Shown piece by piece: positions 52,385 through 60,559 of a DNA stretch of 64,000 nucleotides. A program made the position numbers and the translations under genes. Position 1 is the first letter of the stretch. Every line of letters begins with the position of its first letter. Origin of the DNA: DATLFP01 sp035540955 (lineage in GTDB: Bacteria > Actinomycetota > Acidimicrobiia > Acidimicrobiales > CADCSY01); contig DATLFP010000058.1 in assembly GCA_035540955.1 (NCBI GenBank), positions 1-64,000 of the forward strand, given 5' to 3'. The notes below the pieces were generated by a model that saw only the letters and a list, made by a program, of their open reading frames with translations, did no database searches and was not told where the DNA came from.

Positions 52385-54016
52385 ATGGCAACGAAGCATC
52401 TCGTGGTCGATGGATCGAACATCGCGACCGAAGGTCGGACGATGCCTTCGCTCGCGCAGCTCGACGAAGCCGTGCGCGCGTTCATCGCCGAGCGGCCGAT
52501 GGACAACTACACCGTGATCGTCGACGCCACGTTCGAGCACCGCATCGACGCGTCGGAGCGGAAGCTCTACGACGACGCGCTTGCCGCCAACGAGCTCATC
52601 GTCACGCCGGCCGGGACCGTCGGTCGCGGCGACCGCTTCATCCTCGAGGTTGCCGACCGCGCCGGTGCCATCGTGCTCTCGAACGACTCGTTCCAGGAGT
52701 TCCACGGCGACTACGGCTGGCTGTTCGACTCGGGACGCCTGATCGGCGGCCGGCCGGTCCCCGGCGTCGGCTGGGTGTTCGTCGAGCGCTCACCGGTGCG
52801 AGGACCCAAGAGCCGCCAGGCGACCCGCGACGCCAAGCGCAAGCGGGGGCCGGCCACCAAGGCGGCCGCCGCGCCCCGCGCGGCGCCCACGGCGCCCTCG
52901 AAGTCGTCGGGGCGCCCCCGAGGGGCGAAGAAGGCGGTGGGCGACGCCGCACCTGCGAAGCGGGCGAAGGCGGCCGGGCCGGGCAAGGCGGCCGGCAAGC
53001 CGGCCGGCAAGCCGCCGGCGGCGAAGGCGCCGCCGCGCGAGGGCGATGGCCGGCGCCGGACCGGTCGTCCTCAGCAGCCGCTCAACGACCAGCTGCCCTT
53101 CATCGAGTTCATCGCCGAGCACCTGCCGGGCAGCACGGTCGAGGGCGAGGTCGTGGAGTTCAGCAGCCACGGCGCCTATGTCCAGATCGGCGACGTCCGC
53201 TGCTACGTCCCGCTGAAGAACATGGGCGACCCGCCGCCCCGCAGCGCGCGCGACGTGCTCGAGCGGGGCCAGGTCCGCACGTTCGTCGTCCACTCCATCG
53301 AAGCGGCCCGGCGCGGGATCGACCTCGCGCTGCCCGGCTTCGAACGCATCGCGGCATCGCCGACCGAACCGGTCGCGACGCCACCTCGGCCCCGCCGCTC
53401 GCGCGCGGCAGCGGCCGACACGACCCTGCCGGTTGCCGCGTCGAACGACGCCGCTCCGGCAGTGGACAGGGCCCCGGCTGCGGCCGGGGCGAACCAGCCC
53501 GAAAGCGAGGCCACACTGGCAGCAACCAAGAAGGCAGCGGGTCGAAAGACCGCGGCCAAGAAGAGCACGGCTCGCAAGAGCACGGCGAAGAAGGCCACGG
53601 CCCGGAAGTCGACCGCTCGCAAGGCAACTGCCAAGCGCGCGCCGGCGAAGAAGGCCACGGCTCGGAAGCGCACCGCCAAGAAGGCGACGGCCAAGAAGTC
53701 GACCGCCAAGAAGGCGACTGCCCGGAAGAGCACGGCCAAGAAGAGCGCAGCCAAGAAGAGCACGGCTCGCAAGAGCACGGCCAAGAAGGCTGCGAAGAAG
53801 AGCACGGCCAAGAAGAGCACCGCGAAGAAGGCGGGTGCCCGGAAGAGCTCGGCCAAGAAGGCCGGCGCTCGCAAGCGCCCGGCCAAGAAGAGCACAGCCA
53901 AGAAGAGCACGGCTCGCAAGAGCACGGCTCGCAAGCGCCCGGCCAAGAAGAGCACGGCTCGCAAGAGCACGGCCCGGAAGGCCGGCGCCCGGAAGAGCAC
54001 GGCGCGCAAGCGCTGA
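52385..54016 (+). CDS. NYN/PIN-like RNase - S1 - histone-H1-like tail fusion protein
   Basis: A 543-residue protein in three parts. Residues 4-138 are a NYN (PIN-like) nuclease domain: HLVVDGSNIATEG (D9), VIVDATF (D47), RGDRFI (D83) and LSNDSF (D101) give the four acidic positions. A basic linker follows, then an S1 RNA-binding domain at 249-318 (TVEGEVVEFSSHGAYVQIGD). Residues 381-543 are a histone-H1-like tail of AKKSTARKS-type units with about 40% Lys/Arg. An RNA-processing or nucleoid/ribosome-bound RNase is inferred. The ATG at 52385 is chosen over 52364 by domain start. A terminator hairpin closes the gene. Confidence 0.8.
   Translation: MATKHLVVDGSNIATEGRTMPSLAQLDEAVRAFIAERPMDNYTVIVDATFEHRIDASERKLYDDALAANELIVTPAGTVGRGDRFILEVADRAGAIVLSNDSFQEFHGDYGWLFDSGRLIGGRPVPGVGWVFVERSPVRGPKSRQATRDAKRKRGPATKAAAAPRAAPTAPSKSSGRPRGAKKAVGDAAPAKRAKAAGPGKAAGKPAGKPPAAKAPPREGDGRRRTGRPQQPLNDQLPFIEFIAEHLPGSTVEGEVVEFSSHGAYVQIGDVRCYVPLKNMGDPPPRSARDVLERGQVRTFVVHSIEAARRGIDLALPGFERIAASPTEPVATPPRPRRSRAAAADTTLPVAASNDAAPAVDRAPAAAGANQPESEATLAATKKAAGRKTAAKKSTARKSTAKKATARKSTARKATAKRAPAKKATARKRTAKKATAKKSTAKKATARKSTAKKSAAKKSTARKSTAKKAAKKSTAKKSTAKKAGARKSSAKKAGARKRPAKKSTAKKSTARKSTARKRPAKKSTARKSTARKAGARKSTARKR
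53525..54013 (+). repeat. Coding tandem repeat of AKKSTARK units
   Basis: Degenerate 12-15 base units such as AAGAAGAGCACGGCC and CGCAAGAGCACGGCT run in frame over almost 490 bases. They encode the lysine/arginine-rich tail. Such a tract is prone to slippage, so its length may vary between strains. Confidence 0.85.
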
Positions 54017-54032
54017 GCCCTGCGTCTCCGTT

Positions 54033-54076
54033 CTGGGACTGGTTCGCCCGGGCACGCCCGGTCGGGCCAGTCCCAG
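54033..54076. terminator. Bidirectional hairpin after NYN gene
   Basis: CTGGGACTGG (54033-54042) and CCAGTCCCAG (54067-54076) are perfect complements with a GC-rich inner part. It lies between convergent genes ending at 54016 and 54095. Confidence 0.7.
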
Positions 54077-54094
54077 CTCGCGTCTCGAGCGTGC

Positions 54095-54688
54095 TCAGCT
54101 TCGCTCGAGGAGCCGGGTGGCGACGCGGTGCATCGTGTCGCGGTCCTGCACGCCGGGGATGACGAACCCCGACGGCATGAGGAACGCCGGCGTGCCCGTG
54201 ACCTCGTGATCCACGGCCTCGACCATCGACGCTCGGAGCGCGGCATGGGCCGAGCCGTCGTCGACCGCCGCCCGCACCGGCGCCGGATCACCCCCACAGG
54301 CGACGATCAGCTCGTCGACCACGTCCGGATCCTCGATGTCGCGCCCCTCGGCGAAGTGGGCGGCGAAGAGCGCTCGGTGCAGGCCCGGGAACACCGGAGG
54401 CTGGGTCAGGCGGACGTGCTCGGCGGCCTCGAGCACCTTGCGGGTGTTGGGTGATCGTCGGGGTCGCACGAACGGGAGTCCGACCTCCTCGCACTCGCGG
54501 CCGACGTGGTCGAACACCGCCGCCGTCCGCCCGCCGGCCCGGAGCTCGCGACCGCCGGTCGGGATGTCGGGGTGCAGCTCGTAGGGACGGATGACGACCT
54601 CGATGCCGAGGTCGTCCAGCTGCTGCTCGCGGTCGAGCCCCAGATAGCACCAGGGGCAGAGGTAGTCGGACCAGACGGTGACCAGCAC
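54095..54688 (-). CDS. DsbA-family oxidoreductase, FrnE-like
   Basis: A 197-residue thioredoxin-fold protein with active site CPWC at 11-14 (SDYLCPWCYLG) and cis-proline TGTPAFLMPSGFVIPG (165-180). The long helical insertion and lack of a signal peptide are typical of cytoplasmic FrnE-like disulfide isomerases, first found in polyketide clusters and linked to stress tolerance. GTG start at 54688, 17 bases from the divergent exonuclease gene. Unlike the DsbA-like protein at 7063, both cysteines are present. Confidence 0.88.
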   Translation of the reverse strand: MLVTVWSDYLCPWCYLGLDREQQLDDLGIEVVIRPYELHPDIPTGGRELRAGGRTAAVFDHVGRECEEVGLPFVRPRRSPNTRKVLEAAEHVRLTQPPVFPGLHRALFAAHFAEGRDIEDPDVVDELIVACGGDPAPVRAAVDDGSAHAALRASMVEAVDHEVTGTPAFLMPSGFVIPGVQDRDTMHRVATRLLERS

Positions 54689-54705
54689 GCGGGTCCATCG
54701 TTAGC

Positions 54706-55491
54706 GTGCCGACCGTGCGGATCGCCACCTGGAACGTAAACTCGCTCCATGCCCGGCTGCCGCGGCTCGAGGAGTGGCTCGGCATCGCCCGCCCCGACGT
54801 CGTGTGCCTCCAGGAGACGAAGTGCGGCGACGACTCCTTCCCGACCATGGCCTTCACGACGCTCGGCTACGAGGCCGTGCACCACGGCGAGGGCCGGTGG
54901 AACGGCGTGGCGATCCTGAGCCGAGTCGGGATCGACGCCGTCGTCGACGGGTTCGCCGACGGCGGCGAGTCCGACGGCGAGGCCCGGCTGCTCACCGCCA
55001 CGTGCGGTGGTGTGCGGGTGGCGACGACCTACGTCCCGAACGGTCGGGAGGTCGGCCACGAGCAGTGGCACCGGAAGCTCGGCTGGCTCCGCCGCCTCCG
55101 AGACCACCTCGACGCGGTTGCCTCACCGGACGACGACGTCGTGCTGTGCGGTGACTTCAACGTGGCGCCCGATGACCGCGACGTGTGGGACCCGCAGCGA
55201 TGTCACGGCGGCACCCACGTGAGCCCCGAGGAGCGAGAGGCGCTCGCCCACGTGCTGGGCTGGGGCCTCGTCGACACGTTGCGGGTGCGCCACCCCGACG
55301 ATGCGCTCTACACCTGGTGGGACTACCAGGCCGGCGCGTTCCACAAGCACTGGGGCATGCGCATCGATCTGCTGCTCGCCAGTCGGTCCCTCTCGGATCG
55401 GCTCGAGTGGGTGCTCGTCGACCGCAACGCCCGCAAGGGGACCAAGCCGTCGGACCACGCTCCGTTCGTCGCCCAGTTCGGCCCCGGGTAG
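54706..55491 (+). CDS. xthA: Exonuclease III / AP endonuclease (XthA)
   Basis: A 261-residue Mg-dependent DNA-repair enzyme of the EEP fold. RIATWNVNSLHARLP opens the fold, CLQETKC holds the metal Glu37, ATTYVPNG the next strand, LCGDFNVAPDDRDVW the catalytic Asp/Asn, and GTKPSDHAPF the C-terminal Asp-His pair. WWDYQAGAFHKHWGMRID (in parts) matches exonuclease III. It nicks at abasic sites and trims 3' ends. A second GTG 9 bases inside could be the true start. A thioesterase follows after 11 bases. Confidence 0.95.
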   Translation: MPTVRIATWNVNSLHARLPRLEEWLGIARPDVVCLQETKCGDDSFPTMAFTTLGYEAVHHGEGRWNGVAILSRVGIDAVVDGFADGGESDGEARLLTATCGGVRVATTYVPNGREVGHEQWHRKLGWLRRLRDHLDAVASPDDDVVLCGDFNVAPDDRDVWDPQRCHGGTHVSPEEREALAHVLGWGLVDTLRVRHPDDALYTWWDYQAGAFHKHWGMRIDLLLASRSLSDRLEWVLVDRNARKGTKPSDHAPFVAQFGPG

Positions 55492-55502
55492 GTTCGCCGG
55501 CC

Positions 55503-56192
55503 GTGTCGGACGAGCAGGCCGCGAGCTGGGTCGAGCGGTGGGTGGCGCACGACGAGCCGTCGCCGCGCGTCGCCGAGATGCGCCGCCTCGCCGACGCGGC
55601 GCGGGTCGTGATCGAGCGGTTGGTCACCTCGGGGGCGCCCCACGACGCCATCGAGCGGGCGGCGTCGCACCTCGAGCAGGCCGCGGCGGCGCTCGAGGGC
55701 CCGGGTGCCGTGCGCAGCTACGAGGGGTTCGCCGAGTCGGCCAACGCCGGCGGCGACCCCCATGCCCACTTCGACCACAGCCCGGTCATGGGCACCGCCA
55801 ACCCGATCGCCCCGCCGATGCGGGTCGAGTGGGGCGGCGACAAGATCATCGTGCGGGCGGTGTTCGGCTCGGCCTACGAGGGCCCACCCGGTTCGGTCCA
55901 CGGTGGCTGGATCGCCGCCGCCTTCGACGAGGTGCTCGGCATGGCGCAGTCGCTCGGTGGGAGCCCGGGCATGACCGGCACGCTCACCGTGAAGTACCGG
56001 CGGCCGACCCCGTTGCACCGTGAGCTGCGGTTCGAGGGCACGCTCGACCGCGTCGACGGGCGCAAGATCTTCACGACCGGTCGCTGCTTCGACGGCGAGG
56101 TCCTGACCGCCGAGGCCGAGGGCCTGTTCATCCGCGTCGACTTCCAGAAGATCGCCGACATGATGACCCGGCGCGACGCCGCCGCCCCCTGA
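55503..56192 (+). CDS. PaaI-like hotdog thioesterase with N-terminal helical extension
   Basis: A 229-residue protein. The C-terminal 130 residues are one hotdog domain with SVHGGWIAAAFDEVLGMAQ, where HGG and the aspartate in FDE are the active-site elements, then GTLTVKYRRPTPLHRELRFEG (in parts). Residues 1-80 form an alpha-helical extension (SWVERWVAHDEPSPRVAEM) that ordinary PaaI proteins lack. It likely hydrolyses an acyl-CoA. GTG start. It ends where family D repeats begin. Confidence 0.82.
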   Translation: MSDEQAASWVERWVAHDEPSPRVAEMRRLADAARVVIERLVTSGAPHDAIERAASHLEQAAAALEGPGAVRSYEGFAESANAGGDPHAHFDHSPVMGTANPIAPPMRVEWGGDKIIVRAVFGSAYEGPPGSVHGGWIAAAFDEVLGMAQSLGGSPGMTGTLTVKYRRPTPLHRELRFEGTLDRVDGRKIFTTGRCFDGEVLTAEAEGLFIRVDFQKIADMMTRRDAAAP

Positions 56193-56284
56193 CTCACGAA
56201 GGTTGTCGCGCTCGCCCGGTCGGGGCGGGTGTCCGCGACAACCTTCGAGCCCGGTCGGGGCGGGTGTCCGCGACAACCTTCGAG
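56191..56284. repeat. Repeat family D copy 2, with 35-base tandem unit
   Basis: Starting in the thioesterase stop codon, CGAAGGTTGTCGCG (56197-56210) pairs perfectly with CGCGACAACCTTCG (56234-56247). The 35-base segment around CGGTCGGGGCGGGTGTC then occurs a second time. It shares ACGAA-GTTGTCGCGCTCGCCCG with 38262-38283. It lies between convergent genes and may also act as terminator. Confidence 0.65.
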
Positions 56285-56302
56285 CTCGGTGGGGGGTGGC
56301 GG

Positions 56303-58309
56303 CTACGAGGCGCGGGCGTCGGCGACGACGCGGAGGAGGTCGTCGCCGTAGCGGGCCGCCTTCACCGGTCCGAGACCGGGAAGGGCGAGGAGCGCGTCGC
56401 GGTCGCGGGGCCGGGCCTCGGCCACCGCCGCCAGGGTGGTGTCGTGGAAGATCACGTAGGCGGGGACGCCCGCCGCCTTGGCCGCGGTTCGCCGCCACGC
56501 CTTGAGGGCGTCGAGCACCGCCGGGTCGGCGTCGGCGCCGATCACCGGCGTCGCCGGCCGGCTCCCGCCGCCGGTCGACCGCAGGCGTCGGCGCTCCTCG
56601 GCCACCCGCGCTCGGAGGTCGGCGGGCGCCACGCCCTGGCGTAGGGCCGCGAGCACCGCACCGATGTCGTCGAGCCACGGTGAGGGGGAGCGCCGCAGCG
56701 AGCGGGCGCCGAAGGTGCGCTCACGCGCCCAGGAGCAGTGGAGCTCGTCCTCGGCGCGGGTCACGGCGACGTACAGGAGCCGCCGCTCCTCCTCTTCGGC
56801 CGCGGGGGTCTTGGCGTGGCCGATGGGGACGAGCCCCCGCTCGAGACCGACGAGGAACACGACCGGCCACTCGAGCCCCTTGGCGGCGTGGAAGGTCGCC
56901 AGCTCCACGCCGTCGGCGACGGTCGCCCCGTTGTCGCCCCGCAGCGTGGCGTCGAGCCAGCCGGTGAACCCCTCGACGGTGGGGAGACCACCGGCGGCGG
57001 CGTACTCCCCGGCGAGGCGCACCAGCTCGGCGACGTTGCCGCGGCGCTCGGCGGCGGCGGGGGTGTCGTCGTCGTCCTCGAGCGCCCCGGCCTGCAGCCC
57101 GGCGATGCGCTCGGGGAAGGTCCCCGGCCGGCGCCGGAGCGAGGTGAGGGCATCGGCGATCTCGGGCCGGTCGAGGAAGGGCGCACCGCCGCGCACGCGA
57201 TACGGGATGCCGGCGCTCCGCAGCGCCTCCTCGAGCACGACGAGCTGCGCGTTGGTGCGGGCGAGCACGGCGAGCCGCGACCACGGCGTGCCGGGCGGGC
57301 GACGGTCGCGCACCGCCCTCGCCACCGCCCGAGCCTCGGCGTGCTCGTCGGCGAAGGCCCGCACCGACGGCAGCCGCCCGTCGGGCCGGTGGGCGCGCAG
57401 CCCGCCGCCCGGGTCGCCGAGCACGGTGGCGGCGACGGCGAGGATCTGCGGCGAGGACCGGAAGTTGTCCTCGAGCGACACGACGGTGGCGCCGGGCTCC
57501 CGGTCGCAGAACCGCGTGAGGTACGACGGCTCGGCGCCGTTCCACGCGTAGATCGCCTGGTTGGGATCGCCCACGACGCAGAGGTCGGCGTTGCCCGCCC
57601 GCCACCCGTCGAGGAGGGCGGACTGGGCGGGGTTGACGTCCTGGAACTCGTCGACGAAGAGGTGGCGGAACCGCCACCGCTGGCCGGCGGCGAACTCGCT
57701 GTCGTCGCGCAGGGCCCGGGCGCACAGGAGCAGGAGGTCGTCGAAGTCGACGAGGCGCCGGGCCCGCTTCTCCTCCTCGTAGCGGGCGTAGAGCGCGGCC
57801 ATGGCGGTCGCCGCGATCGGCGTGGTACGGCCGATGCGGGCCACCTCGTCGGCGTAGCGCTCGGGCGCCACCAGCCGGGCCTTGGCCCACTCGATCTCGG
57901 CGACGAGATCGATGTGGGGCACGGCGGCGTCGCGCACGCGGCCCCGCAGCTCGGCCACAAGCGGGACCTTGCGCTTCAGGAGCGCCGGCGGCGTGATGTC
58001 GCGATCGGCCCACCGCTGCCGGAGCTGCGCGTAGGCGATGGCGTGGAACGTGCCGGCCGCCACCTGGTCGCGCACGCCGAGCGATCCCAGCCTGGTGCGC
58101 AGCTCGCCGGCCGCCTTGCGGGTGAAGGTGAGAGCGAGGACGTGCCGCGCCTCGGCACTGCCGGTCGCCGCCCGCCACGCGATGCGCCGGGTGAGCACCC
58201 GGGTCTTCCCCGAGCCGGCACCGGCGAGGATCACGAGCGGGGCGCCGTCGCTGGTGACGGCAGCGGCCTGGGCTTCGGTCAGCCCGTCGAGGAGACGTGT
58301 CGCGCCCAC
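56303..58309 (-). CDS. uvrD2: UvrD/PcrA-type helicase with C-terminal HRDC (UvrD2-like)
   Basis: A 668-residue SF1A helicase. Motif Q/I LTEAQAAAV and GAGSGKT (30-36), VDEFQD (motif II), GDPNQAIYAWNGA (III), NFRSS (IV), TFHAAKGLEWPVVF (V) and VAVTRAEDEL (VI). The last 80 residues, DALKAWRRTAAKAAGVPAYV and LPGLGPVKAARYG, form an HRDC domain, as in mycobacterial UvrD2. The tetracysteine motif of mycobacterial UvrD2 is not visible in the linker. It unwinds DNA in repair. No ATG fits: the GTG at 58309 precedes LLDGLTEAQ. It diverges from a metallopeptidase by 39 bases. Confidence 0.9.
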   Translation of the reverse strand: MGATRLLDGLTEAQAAAVTSDGAPLVILAGAGSGKTRVLTRRIAWRAATGSAEARHVLALTFTRKAAGELRTRLGSLGVRDQVAAGTFHAIAYAQLRQRWADRDITPPALLKRKVPLVAELRGRVRDAAVPHIDLVAEIEWAKARLVAPERYADEVARIGRTTPIAATAMAALYARYEEEKRARRLVDFDDLLLLCARALRDDSEFAAGQRWRFRHLFVDEFQDVNPAQSALLDGWRAGNADLCVVGDPNQAIYAWNGAEPSYLTRFCDREPGATVVSLEDNFRSSPQILAVAATVLGDPGGGLRAHRPDGRLPSVRAFADEHAEARAVARAVRDRRPPGTPWSRLAVLARTNAQLVVLEEALRSAGIPYRVRGGAPFLDRPEIADALTSLRRRPGTFPERIAGLQAGALEDDDDTPAAAERRGNVAELVRLAGEYAAAGGLPTVEGFTGWLDATLRGDNGATVADGVELATFHAAKGLEWPVVFLVGLERGLVPIGHAKTPAAEEEERRLLYVAVTRAEDELHCSWARERTFGARSLRRSPSPWLDDIGAVLAALRQGVAPADLRARVAEERRRLRSTGGGSRPATPVIGADADPAVLDALKAWRRTAAKAAGVPAYVIFHDTTLAAVAEARPRDRDALLALPGLGPVKAARYGDDLLRVVADARAS

Positions 58310-58348
58310 GTCGAACGAATGTACGGAGGGGGTGTGACAGGATGGGGG

Positions 58349-58693
58349 ATGGTCGTCCACGTGCCGCCGGAGCGGTTCGAGGAGCTCGTCGGCGAGGCCC
58401 TCGACGGCATCCCCGAGGAGCTGGCCCGCCACATCGACAACGTCGTGATCCGGGTCCAGGACGAGTCCCGCGCCGGACTGCTCGGGCTCTACGAGGGCAT
58501 CCCCCTGACCCGCCGTGAGCAGTACGGCGCCCTGGCGATGCCCGATCGCATCACGATCTACCGCAACCCCATCCTCCGCCGGTCGCGGACCGAGACCGAG
58601 GTGGTCCACCAGGTGCGGGTGACGGTCATCCACGAGATCGCCCACCACTTCGGCATCAGCGACGCTCGCCTGCACGAGCTGGGCTGGGCCTGA
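58349..58693 (+). CDS. Metallopeptidase-fold protein of the HExxHxxGxxD type
   Basis: A 114-residue minimal zincin. IHEIAHHFGISD gives HExxHxxGxxD with ligands H95, H99 and D105 and catalytic E96. An N-terminal helix (ERFEELVGEALDGIPEEL) and two strands precede it. This short family is widespread in actinobacteria and usually annotated as a possible zinc metallopeptidase; the substrate is unknown. A GTG at 58334 is an alternative start just after a GGAGGGGG tract. It ends 43 bases before the ACT-domain gene. Confidence 0.88.
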   Translation: MVVHVPPERFEELVGEALDGIPEELARHIDNVVIRVQDESRAGLLGLYEGIPLTRREQYGALAMPDRITIYRNPILRRSRTETEVVHQVRVTVIHEIAHHFGISDARLHELGWA

Positions 58694-58735
58694 ACGGGCA
58701 CAACGTCGAGCCGGGCGCGGCATAGCGTCGGGGCC

Positions 58736-59272
58736 GTGCCGCACGTCGCCGTGACCGCCGTGGGCGTCGACCGACCCGGCATCGTCGCCGCCGTGACCGG
58801 GGTGCTCCTCGACCACGGCGGCAACCTCGAGGACACGGCCATGACCAGGCTGGGCGGCCACTTCGCGATGGTCCTGGTGGTCGAGGTGCCGGGGGCCGAG
58901 GACGCGGCCGGCCTGGAGCAGGCCCTTGCCGCCGGCACCGCCGACCTCGGGCTCACGGTGACGGTCCGGCCCATCGGCGAGGTGGCCGAGGTCGCCGAGA
59001 CCGGCTCGCCGTGGGCGGTGACCGTGCACGGGGCCGACCAGCCCGGGATCGTGCACCGCGTGGCGACGACCCTGGCCGGGCACGGCGCCAACATCGTCGA
59101 CCTCTCGACCCGCCGGCTCACCACAGGCGCCGGCACCGGGTACGTGGTCCTGCTCGAGGTGCTGCTCCCGACCGGTGTCGACGAGGGGGCCGTCGAGGCC
59201 GACCTCGACCGGCTCGCCGCCGACCTCGGCGTCGAGGTGCACCTGCGGGCCGACGAGGCCGACGTCTTGTGA
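58736..59272 (+). CDS. Double ACT-domain protein (GcvR-like)
   Basis: A 178-residue protein with two ACT domains: VAVTAVGVDRPGIVAAVTGVL at the start and VTVHGADQPGIVHRVATTLAG at 95-115 (quoted in parts). Both have the DxPGIV ligand loop that binds amino acids at dimer interfaces. This plan matches GcvR, the regulator of glycine cleavage, and similar sensors without catalytic domain. No glycine-cleavage gene is close. It ends 10 bases before the peptide-deformylase gene and is probably co-transcribed with it. Confidence 0.85.
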   Translation: MPHVAVTAVGVDRPGIVAAVTGVLLDHGGNLEDTAMTRLGGHFAMVLVVEVPGAEDAAGLEQALAAGTADLGLTVTVRPIGEVAEVAETGSPWAVTVHGADQPGIVHRVATTLAGHGANIVDLSTRRLTTGAGTGYVVLLEVLLPTGVDEGAVEADLDRLAADLGVEVHLRADEADVL

Positions 59273-59282
59273 GCGCGCGTCG

Positions 59283-59780
59283 GTGATCCGGCCGGTCCGG
59301 TTCTTCCCGGACCCCGTCCTCGCAGGTCGGTGCACGGCGGTCGGCGAGATCGACGACGCCGCGCTGGCCCTCGGGCGCGACCTCCTCGACACGATGCGGG
59401 GCTCGTCGCACTCCGTCGGCGTGGCCGCACCCCAGATCGGGGTGGCGCGGCGTGCGTTCTGCGTGGACGTGAGCGGCCACCCCAAGGCCCGCTCGTGCCA
59501 CGGCGAGGTCGTCCTGTTCGATCCCGTGGTGGTGGAGCGGGCCGGCGCCCACGTGGGGCGGGAGGGGTGCATGAGCGTTCCCGATCTCACCGGCGACGTG
59601 CTCCGCGCCGCGACGATCGTCGTGCGGGGCCTCGGCCTCGACGGCGAGGAGCGCACGATCGAAGCGGACGCGTTCGAGGCTCGGGCCGTGCAGCACGAGC
59701 TCGACCATCTCGACGGTCTGCTCTTCCTCGACCGCGTCGTGGCCGCCGACCGCCTCTACCGCCGCCGCGTCTACCGGTAG
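59283..59780 (+). CDS. def: Peptide deformylase
   Basis: A 165-residue metalloenzyme that removes the N-formyl group from new proteins. All three motifs are visible: VGVAAPQIG (45-53), EGCMSVP with the metal cysteine C96, and QHELDHLDG (137-145) with H138, E139 and H142. 'EGCMSVP' has Met in place of the usual Leu of EGCLS. A fmt gene is not adjacent. GTG start at 59283; short coupling to the ACT gene upstream. Confidence 0.94.
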   Translation: MIRPVRFFPDPVLAGRCTAVGEIDDAALALGRDLLDTMRGSSHSVGVAAPQIGVARRAFCVDVSGHPKARSCHGEVVLFDPVVVERAGAHVGREGCMSVPDLTGDVLRAATIVVRGLGLDGEERTIEADAFEARAVQHELDHLDGLLFLDRVVAADRLYRRRVYR

Positions 59781-59826
59781 TCGGTACATTCGAGACCGGC
59801 GGCGCCGTCGGGCTTACGCTCGTCCC

Positions 59827-60447
59827 GTGCCCTTCCCCAAGAAGCTGCTCAACAGCGGTGAGCGGCTCGTCGTCGACATCCGGCCCCACTGGTGGTTCTT
59901 CTCGAGGCCGGCGGCCGCCCTCACCGTGTCGCTCGTGGGCCTCGTCTACCTGCGCTGGGTCCGCGACTGGACCGAGGGCGGCGGTGCCGCGGTGACCCTC
60001 GTGTTCGTCGCGCTCACCCTCCTGTCGCTCCTGTGGTTCGTGGGCCGCTACTTGAAGTGGATGACGACCAACTTCGTGGTGACCAGCCATCGTCTGGTCT
60101 TCCGCGAGGGCGTCGTCGCCAAGCAGGGCATCGAGATCCCCCTCGACCGCGTCAACACGATCTTCTTCAACCAGTCGATCTTCGAGCGGCTGATGGGCAC
60201 GGGCGACCTCACCATCGAGTCGGCCGGCGAGCGGGGCACGCAGAGCTTCAGCGACATCCGCAAGCCCTCCCAGGTGCAGAACGAGATCTATCGCCTCATC
60301 GAGGAGGAACAGGACACCCACGCCGGTCTCGGCCGCGAGCAGTCCATCCCCGACCAGCTCGAGAAGCTCGACGAGCTGCGGCGCCGGGGGGTCATCAGCG
60401 AGGCCGAGTTCCAGGCGAAGAAGGCGAAGCTTCTCGACCGCATGTGA
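59827..60447 (+). CDS. Bacterial PH-domain membrane protein with C-terminal SHOCT
   Basis: A 206-residue protein. An N-terminal lead (MPFPKKLLNSGERLVVDIRPHWWFF in part) is followed by two membrane helices (about 30-45 and 54-72), a YdbS-like PH domain (FVVTSHRLVFREGVVAKQ...IPLDRVNTI) and a C-terminal SHOCT helix pair (IPDQLEKLDELRRRGVISEAEF, in part), which often mediates oligomerisation. Role unknown, probably membrane stress or lipid related. The 3' end is part of a 20-base tandem repeat so that the LLDRM end appears three times in DNA. GTG start. Confidence 0.88.
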   Translation: MPFPKKLLNSGERLVVDIRPHWWFFSRPAAALTVSLVGLVYLRWVRDWTEGGGAAVTLVFVALTLLSLLWFVGRYLKWMTTNFVVTSHRLVFREGVVAKQGIEIPLDRVNTIFFNQSIFERLMGTGDLTIESAGERGTQSFSDIRKPSQVQNEIYRLIEEEQDTHAGLGREQSIPDQLEKLDELRRRGVISEAEFQAKKAKLLDRM

Positions 60448-60496
60448 AGCTTCTCGACCGCATGTGAAGCTGCTCGACCGCATGTGAAGCGGCTCG
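60427..60496 (+). repeat. 20-base tandem repeat at the 3' end of the PH/SHOCT gene
   Basis: AAGCTTCTCGACCGCATGTG is repeated exactly at 60427 and 60447, with one change at 60467, and then partly at 60487. The first copy contains the stop codon of the gene. The duplication therefore added DNA after the stop without changing the protein. Confidence 0.9.
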
Positions 60497-60511
60497 CCCC
60501 GAAAACGACGA

Positions 60512-60535
60512 TTGCCGGGCCGTGGGGCCCGGCAA
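60512..60535. terminator. Hairpin between convergent genes
   Basis: TTGCCGGGCC and GGCCCGGCAA form a perfect 10-bp stem with a GTGG loop. It sits between the PH/SHOCT gene and the convergent DUF6458 gene and can act on both strands. Confidence 0.8.
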
Positions 60536-60559
60536 CCATCGGGGTGGGGGTGGGTGGGA

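Noticed and set aside
53525..54013. Possible CRISPR-like or satellite array
   Set aside because: Units are 12-15 bases, contiguous, without spacers, and strictly in frame with the protein.
52790..54055. Antisense frames with LLGRALASRALL or FLAVLFRA repeats opposite the NYN gene tail
   Set aside because: The repeats are the complement of the coding AKKSTARK tract on the plus strand; the hydrophobic look is a by-product.
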